From the NCBI GenBank assembly GCA_900321535.1, contig ONWJ01000121.1, forward strand, positions 1-7,094: a DNA stretch of 7,094 bases. Reading direction: 5' to 3'. The position numbers were made by a program, and so were the translations under genes. This stretch comes from an uncultured Erysipelotrichaceae bacterium (GTDB taxonomy: Bacteria > Bacillota_I > Bacilli_A > RFN20 > CAG-826). Positions within the stretch are counted from its first letter, which is position 1. Each line of letters opens with the position of its first letter. This document shows, one piece after another, positions 1 to 5,436 of this stretch. Under the pieces are notes generated by a model, which did no database searches, was not told the origin of the DNA, and saw only the letters and a list, made by a program, of their open reading frames with translations.

Positions 1-19
1 AATACTTTTAAAAAGAACG

Positions 20-58
20 GGTTTTTGCGACGATTTTCAAAAATTCAAAGCAAAAACC
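20..58. repeat. Inverted repeat overlapping the terminator
   Basis: A perfect 9-bp inverted repeat: GGTTTTTGC at 20-28 and GCAAAAACC at 50-58, separated by 21 bases. Its right arm shares the CC at 57-58 with the adjacent terminator stem and contains the terminator's T-tract. In a plus-strand transcript the two structures could not both form fully. In the minus-strand transcript the left arm lies downstream of the terminator, so classical antitermination is not expected there. It may be a relic or part of a terminator for a convergent gene to the left. Its function is unknown. Confidence 0.4.
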
Positions 59-78
59 GTCTATTGCTAGACGGCCTT
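52..78 (-). terminator. Rho-independent terminator of the diguanylate cyclase gene
   Basis: On the minus strand, four bases after the stop codon, the sequence reads CCGTCTA-GCAA-TAGACGG followed by TTTTT. This is a perfect 7-bp stem (arms at 68-74 and 57-63) closed by a GNRA-type GCAA tetraloop and followed by a U-tract at 56-52. A-rich sequence before the stem could extend pairing with the U-tract. On the plus strand the same stem is followed by CCTTTT, so weak bidirectional function is possible. It marks the end of the minus-strand block. Confidence 0.9.
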
Positions 79-1314
79 TTACTTCTTGGAGCATTCTTTT
101 CTCTTACGTTCGTTTTTCGCCTTGTACATCGCTTGATCGCTATAGGCAACCGCGGCTTCAACGTTCCCTTTTGGATCGGTCATCGTATAGCTACCAGAAG
201 ATAACTGCAGCTTGAAGATCTTATTCTGGAATGTCTGAGATACCTTTTGAATCCGATTCACGATGGCTTCTGCTTGGGTCACGTTGGTGTTTGGAATCAC
301 GGCTAAGAATTCATCGCCGCCCATTCTGAACAGCAACGCTCTCTTAGGAAGAGATTTCTTCAATGCGCTTCTAGCGAAACGGATATAAGTATCCCCTGCT
401 GCATGACCGTATTGATCGTTGATCTCTTTCAAGCCATCGCAGTCAGCAGATACAAAAGTCACTGGGAATTGAAGTTTGCCCGCTTTGGTACGAACAAGTT
501 CATCAAAATAAACGCGGTTATATAGCCCGGTCAATTGGTCGGTGATGGATTTTTTTCTTAATTCCTGACGAAGAATTTCCTCGTCCGTTACATTGTTGAT
601 AATGGCGATAATTCCATTGACCTCGCCTTTTTCATTTTTCAAAGGCTCTTTGATGATTTGAAGGTAATCGATGCCTTCATCATCTTCTTCTTTGATGATA
701 TAGTTCTTGCCAACGCCTGTCTTTATGATTTCAAGATCAGTTTCCCTGGCGATGCGGGCGTTTTCTTTGTCTTTGCGGATATCAAAGTCAGTCTTGCCAC
801 GAATCAAAGCATTGTCTACGACAACGTGATGCCAATGACGGGAGCAGAAAGCATATCTACCTTCTTTGTCTTTCAGGTAAATCAAAGAAGGCAAGACTTT
901 AAGCATATCTGCGAAGGTTTCAAATGTCGTGGAATTGGAAAACTGCTTCGCGTTTTTGATTCTTGAGAGAACGGTTTTCTCGCTGTCGGCAGTCGAAATA
1001 ATCGCGACAACGGGCGGTTGAATGAACTCATCATCGCCCACCATATTCTCAGGGTCGGTAAGAATAATAATGGGAAGTGAGAATATATGACTGTTTCTCG
1101 TCGAGACGTAAGAGGTTAATTCTTTGACCTCCGCTGGATGCGCCGACGGATTATCGATGATCACAGTCGCAATTTCGTAGAAAGAGCTCTTCAAAGTCCC
1201 CATCGCATCGTCGAAACCATGGCATTCCAAAATCTTGCACTGGCCAGCCAATACGTCCTTAAGATATCTCGTTCTAGGAGATGCAGCGGTTGAAACAATC
1301 GCGATTTTTTCCAT
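79..1314 (-). CDS. PAS-GGDEF diguanylate cyclase with receiver-like N-terminus
   Basis: A predicted cytosolic diguanylate cyclase (2 GTP to cyclic di-GMP), 411 aa, with no transmembrane segment or signal peptide. Residues 1-120 look like a response-regulator receiver fold. An Asp lies at the usual phospho-acceptor place (D54 in VIIDNP), but the acidic pair after strand 1 is replaced by STA, so it is probably not phosphorylated normally. Residues about 130-245 form a PAS domain (LIYLKDKEGRY, then GKTDFD), ending in a PAC-type stretch and the helical linker that leads to DQLTGLYNR. The GGDEF domain spans about 255-405. It has the metal-binding pattern D291-C-D293 with K296 and N299-D300, and an intact GGDEF at 332-336, so it should be active. 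The RxxD inhibitory site expected just upstream of GGDEF is absent. The ATG at 1314 has no Shine-Dalgarno sequence, and an in-frame stop lies 18 bases upstream, so this is the only ATG choice. Confidence 0.93.
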   Translation of the reverse strand: MEKIAIVSTAASPRTRYLKDVLAGQCKILECHGFDDAMGTLKSSFYEIATVIIDNPSAHPAEVKELTSYVSTRNSHIFSLPIIILTDPENMVGDDEFIQPPVVAIISTADSEKTVLSRIKNAKQFSNSTTFETFADMLKVLPSLIYLKDKEGRYAFCSRHWHHVVVDNALIRGKTDFDIRKDKENARIARETDLEIIKTGVGKNYIIKEEDDEGIDYLQIIKEPLKNEKGEVNGIIAIINNVTDEEILRQELRKKSITDQLTGLYNRVYFDELVRTKAGKLQFPVTFVSADCDGLKEINDQYGHAAGDTYIRFARSALKKSLPKRALLFRMGGDEFLAVIPNTNVTQAEAIVNRIQKVSQTFQNKIFKLQLSSGSYTMTDPKGNVEAAVAYSDQAMYKAKNERKRKECSKK

Positions 1315-1327
1315 AACAGTAATTAGA

Positions 1328-1341
1328 TTTTACATGTAAAA
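1328..1341. promoter_or_regulatory. 14-bp palindrome upstream of the diguanylate cyclase gene
   Basis: TTTTACATGTAAAA is a perfect palindrome 13 bases before the ATG at 1314. On the coding (minus) strand its right arm and the next base give TAAAAT (1332-1327), a plausible -10 element. No convincing -35 is visible. If TAAAAT is used, transcription would start only about 6 bases before the ATG, giving a leaderless or nearly leaderless mRNA that fits the missing ribosome binding site. The same arms recur at 3649-3665. I infer an operator, but I cannot name the regulator. Confidence 0.45.
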
Positions 1342-1376
1342 ACATCAGAAATAAAGCATGTAGCCAAAAGGCCTTA

Positions 1377-2405
1377 TTACTTACGATGAGAAGAGGCAAA
1401 CTCAAGCAACTCATTCACATCAGGCTCTTCGGTTAAGAAGCTCGTAACAAAGCGAATGGTCAGTTTTTCTCCGTGGTCTTCCCATAGTTCACATCCAAAA
1501 GTCTTGATATAAAGCAAGGCGGATTCTTTTTCGAAGGTGGCAAAAATCTGATTGGTAGGAGAAGGAAGGATATCGATTCCAAACTCTTTGAATCCTTTTT
1601 TGATAAGGTCCGCCATGACATTGGCTTTCTTCGCCAGCTCAAAATAGAGCCCATTCTCAAAAGCGGCCTCGAACTGAATGCCAACTGCATATCCTTTGGC
1701 CAGCATCGCACCTTTGTTCTTGATGTGCCGACGGAAGTCTTTCGCTAATTCAGGATTGTTGATGACAAGCGCCTCGCCAAAAAGCAGTCCGTTTTTGGTT
1801 CCACCGACATAGAAGGCATCGCAAAGCTTTCCTAACGCAGATGGTTTCAAATCATTTTCACTGCTCGTTAAGGCGCTTCCTAGCCTTGCTCCATCGATGA
1901 AGAAATAGAGATTCAATTTCTTGCAAACGCCGCAAATCTCGGCTAATTCGCTTTCCGTATAGATCGTTCCTAACTCGGTGGAATTGGAAATATAAACCAT
2001 CCTTGGGCGAACCATATGTTCATCATCGTTAAAGGACGCCACCTTCTCCTCAACTTGTTTTGCGGTGATTTTCCCATTGATGTTGGGGATGGTGATGATC
2101 TTGTAACCGCTGCCTTCAACCGCTGCCGTTTCATGGACATTGATATGCCCGGTATCGGCAGAGATCACGCCTTCAAAGTGGCGTAACGCTTTGGAGATCA
2201 AGAGAAGGTTGGTCTGTGTTCCACCGGCTAAGAAAAAGACCTCCGCGCTGGGTGCCCCAAAAGCATCTTTGATATACTGGGCAGCCTTACGAGAATGAAC
2301 GTCTAAACCATAGGCTTCATTCTGCTCGCTGCTATGCTCCATCAAGGCTTTTAGAATGAAAGGATGCGCGAGTTCGCAATAATCATTTCTAAATCTTTTT
2401 CCCAT
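1377..2405 (-). CDS. Low-specificity L-threonine aldolase-type PLP enzyme
   Basis: A 342-aa fold-type I PLP enzyme of the beta-eliminating lyase/threonine aldolase family, which cleaves L-threonine or L-allo-threonine to glycine and acetaldehyde. Numbering is from the ATG at 2405. Visible are the GGTQTN loop (61-66) that holds the PLP phosphate, H87 in GHINVHE expected to stack on the PLP ring, and the DGAR motif (D171 for the pyridine nitrogen, R174). The Schiff-base lysine is K204 in YVGGTKNGLLFGE. The length is normal for the family and the protein is cytosolic. A longer reading from TTG at 2429 is possible, but it would bury the good Shine-Dalgarno sequence inside the gene, so I prefer the ATG. 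It lies 45 bases downstream of the kinase-GNAT fusion on the same strand, so co-transcription is likely. Family assignment is firm. The exact substrate is not: other beta-hydroxy amino acids are possible. Confidence 0.9.
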   Translation of the reverse strand: MGKRFRNDYCELAHPFILKALMEHSSEQNEAYGLDVHSRKAAQYIKDAFGAPSAEVFFLAGGTQTNLLLISKALRHFEGVISADTGHINVHETAAVEGSGYKIITIPNINGKITAKQVEEKVASFNDDEHMVRPRMVYISNSTELGTIYTESELAEICGVCKKLNLYFFIDGARLGSALTSSENDLKPSALGKLCDAFYVGGTKNGLLFGEALVINNPELAKDFRRHIKNKGAMLAKGYAVGIQFEAAFENGLYFELAKKANVMADLIKKGFKEFGIDILPSPTNQIFATFEKESALLYIKTFGCELWEDHGEKLTIRFVTSFLTEEPDVNELLEFASSHRK

Positions 2406-2410
2406 ACATG

Positions 2411-2419
2411 TCCTTCCTC
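2411..2419 (-). promoter_or_regulatory. Ribosome binding site deciding the aldolase start
   Basis: On the minus strand GAGGAAGGA lies five bases before the ATG at 2405. The upstream in-frame TTG at 2429-2427 has no comparable site. An ATG at 2409 is out of frame. This supports translation from 2405. Confidence 0.75.
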
Positions 2420-2430
2420 TTTTTGTCAAA

Positions 2431-2445
2431 ACACGCGATACGTGT
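2431..2445 (-). other. Short hairpin between fusion gene and aldolase gene
   Basis: On the minus strand ACACG (2445-2441) and CGTGT (2435-2431) form a 5-bp stem with loop TATCG, followed by only three T residues and then GACA. It starts five bases after the stop codon of the kinase-GNAT gene. It is too weak to call a terminator. It may be an mRNA-stabilising or attenuating hairpin, or chance. Confidence 0.25.
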
Positions 2446-2450
2446 ATTCG

Positions 2451-3530
2451 TTATTTCTTTTGTTTGTCCCACTCCTGCCTGGTGATTCGATAGACGCGAC
2501 AGGTCTCGCCATCTGACGTTTTATATAGATGGAGGAATGTCATTCCGTTCGCCTCTGCGGTCTTATATGACGGTAGGTTTTCTTGGTTCATATAAGAGTA
2601 GACTTCATCAAAATCGAAACGAGTGAAGAAGTAGTCTTTTACCGCTTGGGTCATTTCTTTGCCAATGCCCCGCTGATGATAGGCTCGATTGAGGTGATAA
2701 CCAATCTCAGGTTTCCAGCCATCATCGATCGGTTGCATGGAGACGCCGCAGTCGCCGATCATCATTCCATTTTCCTTTAAAACGACCGACCAGAGTCCGA
2801 ACCCATACTTCTTGTAGCTTGATTTGCACCAATTTAGCCACCGTAAGACGCCCTCTTCGTCATATGGTTTCGAATAATATTTCATGTTGATTGGATCAGT
2901 GATCACTTGAGCAAGACTATCGTAATCAACATCGGTCATTTCCCGTAGCATTAGACGGTCCGTTTCTAGAATCGGTTTTGTATTCAAAAAGGCTTCAACC
3001 TTTGTATACAAAGATTCATCGCTTTGATAAGCGAAATCATCCGCGTTGATGGAAAGTGTCACCCCGATCATTTCTTCTTTCTGCCTATTCAAGGTGTATT
3101 GCTTGAATGACTCAAAATCATTTAATCGATTGATCGCATGAACGGGATGCCTTTCCTCGTGATCGCGACGATGAACGTAACGTTGGAAGAGAACCTCCGG
3201 AGAGCCGAAAAGATTCAAATTCAAGATGAAATATCCATGTTTTGCAGCGATTTTTGTGATTTTATCAAGATGCTCTTTATGAAAGTTCGCCTCTAGAATC
3301 AGGTCTTCCCCTGTGCTTGCAACCTTGGTGAAAGCGCCCACTAGCATTTCCATCGCAAGAATGGAAAGACGATGATTCTCTTCGTATGTTGAATAAGGAT
3401 TGGTTTCAGCAAGACGTTCTTTGAATTCATCTTTGGTAAATAGGGTTAGATGAAAGCGTGCATGTAAAAGATCCGCTAGATGGGATTTCCCAGTCGCGAT
3501 GTCTCCATTTACCAAAATCAGCTTCTTCAT
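2451..3530 (-). CDS. P-loop kinase / GNAT acetyltransferase fusion protein
   Basis: A single 359-aa reading frame joins two enzyme domains. Residues 1-185 form a P-loop kinase-like domain of the AAA_33 type. Walker A is GDIATGKS (9-16), a DEF motif at 34-36 is of the kind seen near the substrate in small-molecule kinases, and the stretch RYVHRRDHEER (117-127) is arginine-rich like a lid. Residues about 187-355 form a complete RimJ-like GNAT domain. It starts with ETDRLMLREMTD and has the acetyl-CoA loop QRGIGK (286-291) and a late NLPSYKTAEANGM segment. The substrates of both halves are unknown. Candidates are a small molecule or antibiotic, a nucleotide, or a protein N-terminus. The ATG at 3530 has no well-placed Shine-Dalgarno sequence, only AGGT touching the start and AGAGA 14 bases away. 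No upstream in-frame ATG precedes the in-frame TGA. It is divergent to the AcnX operon and upstream of the aldolase gene. Confidence 0.88.
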   Translation of the reverse strand: MKKLILVNGDIATGKSHLADLLHARFHLTLFTKDEFKERLAETNPYSTYEENHRLSILAMEMLVGAFTKVASTGEDLILEANFHKEHLDKITKIAAKHGYFILNLNLFGSPEVLFQRYVHRRDHEERHPVHAINRLNDFESFKQYTLNRQKEEMIGVTLSINADDFAYQSDESLYTKVEAFLNTKPILETDRLMLREMTDVDYDSLAQVITDPINMKYYSKPYDEEGVLRWLNWCKSSYKKYGFGLWSVVLKENGMMIGDCGVSMQPIDDGWKPEIGYHLNRAYHQRGIGKEMTQAVKDYFFTRFDFDEVYSYMNQENLPSYKTAEANGMTFLHLYKTSDGETCRVYRITRQEWDKQKK

Positions 3531-3693
3531 ACCTGCAATAGTGTATCTCTTTTTCTTTTCTCGTCATCATGAATCATCGATAAGGGGAAGAGAAAATGAG
3601 ACGTTAGCCATTAATCATCTATCATTCATAAACAGTAGAATATGAGCTATTTTACGATGTAAAATGAAGTAACAACAAAAAGGAGAATTCCGT
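3531..3693. promoter_or_regulatory. Divergent intergenic region
   Basis: This 163-bp AT-rich spacer lies between the kinase-GNAT gene (leftward) and the AcnX operon (rightward), so promoters for both should be here. Plus-strand -10 candidates are TAGAAT at 3636-3641 and TAAAAT at 3660-3665; neither has a good -35. In the minus direction, TTGTTG with an 18-base spacer to TAAAAT inside the palindrome is a possible promoter. A near-repeat AATCATCgAT / AATCATCtAT occurs at 3572-3581 and 3613-3622. I see no riboswitch or other RNA structure. Confidence 0.45.
3649..3665. promoter_or_regulatory. 7-3-7 inverted repeat, candidate operator of the AcnX operon
   Basis: ATTTTAC-GAT-GTAAAAT is a perfect inverted repeat, 28 bases before the ATG of the AcnX large subunit. 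Its TTTTAC and GTAAAA arms are the same as in the palindrome at 1328-1341, with a centre of three bases instead of two. It lies immediately downstream of the -10-like TAGAAT at 3636-3641, where a repressor would cover the transcription start, or it contributes its own TAAAAT. The regulator is unknown. Confidence 0.5.
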
Positions 3694-4989
3694 ATGTATG
3701 AACCCAAGATGGAATTAACCTTGGAGCAACGAGATATCCTAAACGGCAAACAAGGACCGGTCATGGCGAAGATCATGGAAACGGTCGTGATGTTCGGTGA
3801 TATTTTCGGCGCGCCGAGGCTCGTAGAAGTGACGCATCATGATGGTCATTTGGTGACCAGCTTTGGCATTAAGTTGCTGAAGCCTTTGTTCTCGACGATG
3901 GATCAGTTGATTGAAGCTGGCATCAAAACCAAAGGCCATTTCACCGTCGACCCTCGCCCCATCGACTATGAGAATGTCAAATGCAACCCTTTAGAGAAGT
4001 TGGTCTTCTCCAAAATCATGTACGCCAAACAAAAAATGTATGAAGAGCAACTCAAAAAGGTAGGCTTGAAAGATAGCAACGCGTTTTCTTGTGCCGCTTA
4101 TCTTCCAGAGATCGGCAACACTCCAAAAGAAGGAGACATTCTTTCTTGGGCCGAATCCAGCGCGGTCGTTTTCGCAAACTCCGTTTTGGGAGCTCGATGC
4201 AACCGTAACTCCGGCATGATCGAATTATTCGGCTCCATCCTCGGCTTGGTTCCTGAATTCGGATTGCTCACCGATGAAGGCAGAAAAGCCAAATGGAAAG
4301 TCATCGTCAAATGCAAAAAGATTCCTGAAGCCCAGATTTTAGGCTCCGCCATCGGCATGAAGGTCATGGAAGATGTGCCTTACGTCGTTGGGCTAGATAA
4401 ACTCATCGGCAACGAACTCGATGATAAGACGATCGGCTATCTCAAAGACTTTGGTGCTGCCACAGCATCTAACGGAGCCGTTGGTCTTTATCATATCGAT
4501 GGGCTTACACCAGAAGCCAAAAAGTACGGCGAGAAGCTAATCCGCGAAGATGCCAAAGAATATGTCATCGACGATGAGGAAATCGAACGTGTCTATCGCT
4601 CCTACCCCATCATGTGGAAGCATCCCGACAAAAAAGGAAACTTGGTTTTTATCGGTTGCCCACACCTTACCTTCGAGCAACTCAACCGCTGGACCGATCG
4701 CATCGTCAACGGTTTGAAAGAAACAGGCCGCAAGAAAGTGGTTGTCAGAACCATTATGACCACCGCTCCAGATATTGCTGAAAAGTTCAAGAAAACGCCA
4801 AAATACGCCGAATTGCTCTCAACCGGTGTCAAATTGACCACGATTTGCCCGTTGATGTACACCAATAACCCGCTTACAAAATCTAGACGTATCTACACCA
4901 GTTCCAACAAACTGAGAACCTATTCCTTCGCTCGATATGCCAAAGACCAAGAAATCTTAGATTTCGTCGTCGGAAAGGAAGGGAAATAG
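3694..4989 (+). CDS. Aconitase X (AcnX) catalytic large subunit, DUF521-type
   Basis: A 431-aa catalytic subunit of an aconitase-X hydro-lyase. Characterised relatives are cis-3-hydroxy-L-proline dehydratase (bacteria) and mevalonate 5-phosphate dehydratase (archaea), which are iron or iron-sulfur enzymes. Recognisable blocks in order are MELTLEQRDILNGKQG near the N-terminus, SCAAYLPEIGNTP (132-144), and WAESSAVVFANSVLGARCNR (152-171), the family signature. These are followed by GAATASNGAVGLYHIDGLTPEA (254-275), GCPHLTFEQL (321-330) and TTICPL (382-387) with a late TSSNK. C133, C322 and C385 sit where family cysteines are expected and are the likely iron ligands. Substitutions relative to the usual pattern as I know it are AAY where TPY is common, and C169 where Thr is common in GART. 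The start is supported by AGGAG at 3681-3685, eight bases before the ATG. The small-subunit gene follows after one base. The family call is strong and the substrate is open. Confidence 0.92.
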   Translation: MYEPKMELTLEQRDILNGKQGPVMAKIMETVVMFGDIFGAPRLVEVTHHDGHLVTSFGIKLLKPLFSTMDQLIEAGIKTKGHFTVDPRPIDYENVKCNPLEKLVFSKIMYAKQKMYEEQLKKVGLKDSNAFSCAAYLPEIGNTPKEGDILSWAESSAVVFANSVLGARCNRNSGMIELFGSILGLVPEFGLLTDEGRKAKWKVIVKCKKIPEAQILGSAIGMKVMEDVPYVVGLDKLIGNELDDKTIGYLKDFGAATASNGAVGLYHIDGLTPEAKKYGEKLIREDAKEYVIDDEEIERVYRSYPIMWKHPDKKGNLVFIGCPHLTFEQLNRWTDRIVNGLKETGRKKVVVRTIMTTAPDIAEKFKKTPKYAELLSTGVKLTTICPLMYTNNPLTKSRRIYTSSNKLRTYSFARYAKDQEILDFVVGKEGK

Positions 4990-4990
4990 T

Positions 4991-5434
4991 ATGAAAACAT
5001 TCAAAGGCCGTGTTATCGCCGGCGGCAACTGGAAAGGTGAAGCCGCGGTTTCCCATCAAGGATTCAACACCCTCGCCTCTTTTCAAAAAAGCGCGTTGAA
5101 GAACGCCAAAGAGGTCTATGTATCTGACCAGAACAACAAAGATCTCTTCGGTGTCAATATCACCGGCAAAGCACTTTGCTTACCGATTACCATCGGAAGC
5201 ACCACCGGTGGTCTTGTTATCCAGACGGTTTGCCAAATGGGCATCGCCCCCGCTTGCTTCCTCTTCTCCGAATCCATCGATTCTTTGGCAGCCTCCGGTA
5301 TCGTCTTGGCGAAGATCTGGGAGAATTCTCCGGTCATCGCCGTCGATCGCTTAGGCAAAGAGTTCTTGGAAACCGTGAAAACCGGAGACATCGTTGAAGT
5401 CAAAGAAGACGGAACCGTCACCATCGGAGCATAA
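4991..5434 (+). CDS. AcnX swivel-domain small subunit, DUF126-type
   Basis: The 147-aa small subunit corresponds to the swivel domain that is a separate chain in two-subunit AcnX enzymes and closes over the active site of the large subunit. Visible features are the opening FKGRVIAGG, the central GKALCLPITIGSTTGG (59-74), GIAPACFLF (84-92), and a C-terminal PVIAVDR plus VKTGDIVEV. The Ser/Thr-rich GSTTGG loop (69-74) matches the GSSxGS loop of the family, which supplies the catalytic serine. The stretch where other members have an SFWGGxDPxTG-like motif reads GFNTLASFQKSALKNAKEVY (24-43), so this active-site element is replaced. The gene starts one base after the large-subunit stop, with GGAAGGG seven bases before its ATG inside the preceding gene, so the two are probably translationally coupled in equal amounts. 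Odd point: its substrate-facing motif has diverged. Confidence 0.88.
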   Translation: MKTFKGRVIAGGNWKGEAAVSHQGFNTLASFQKSALKNAKEVYVSDQNNKDLFGVNITGKALCLPITIGSTTGGLVIQTVCQMGIAPACFLFSESIDSLAASGIVLAKIWENSPVIAVDRLGKEFLETVKTGDIVEVKEDGTVTIGA

Positions 5435-5436
5435 AT

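Noticed and set aside
658..966. Plus-strand open frame of 102 codons
   Set aside because: It lies wholly inside the well-supported PAS-GGDEF gene on the other strand, and its translation has no recognisable domain.
1343..1376. Possible terminator hairpin (AGGCC-TTTT-GGCT on the minus strand) between the aldolase and cyclase genes
   Set aside because: Only three Watson-Crick pairs plus a G-U, and no U-tract directly after it.
2406..2429. Longer threonine aldolase starting at TTG 2429
   Set aside because: It would place the clear GAGGAAGGA ribosome binding site inside the coding region and has no Shine-Dalgarno sequence of its own; the ATG at 2405 fits the family's N-terminus.
2424..2429. TTGACA on the minus strand, a consensus -35 sequence
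   Set aside because: The hexamer 17 bases downstream is TATGGG, which includes the aldolase start codon, so a promoter here would begin transcription inside the gene.
3461..3469. CATGTAAAA, a half-site like the shared palindrome arms
   Set aside because: It has no second arm and sits inside the kinase-GNAT coding region, so it is most likely chance.
5116..5424. Open frames on both strands inside the AcnX small-subunit gene
   Set aside because: They are shadows of a gene with clear family motifs and lack convincing starts.
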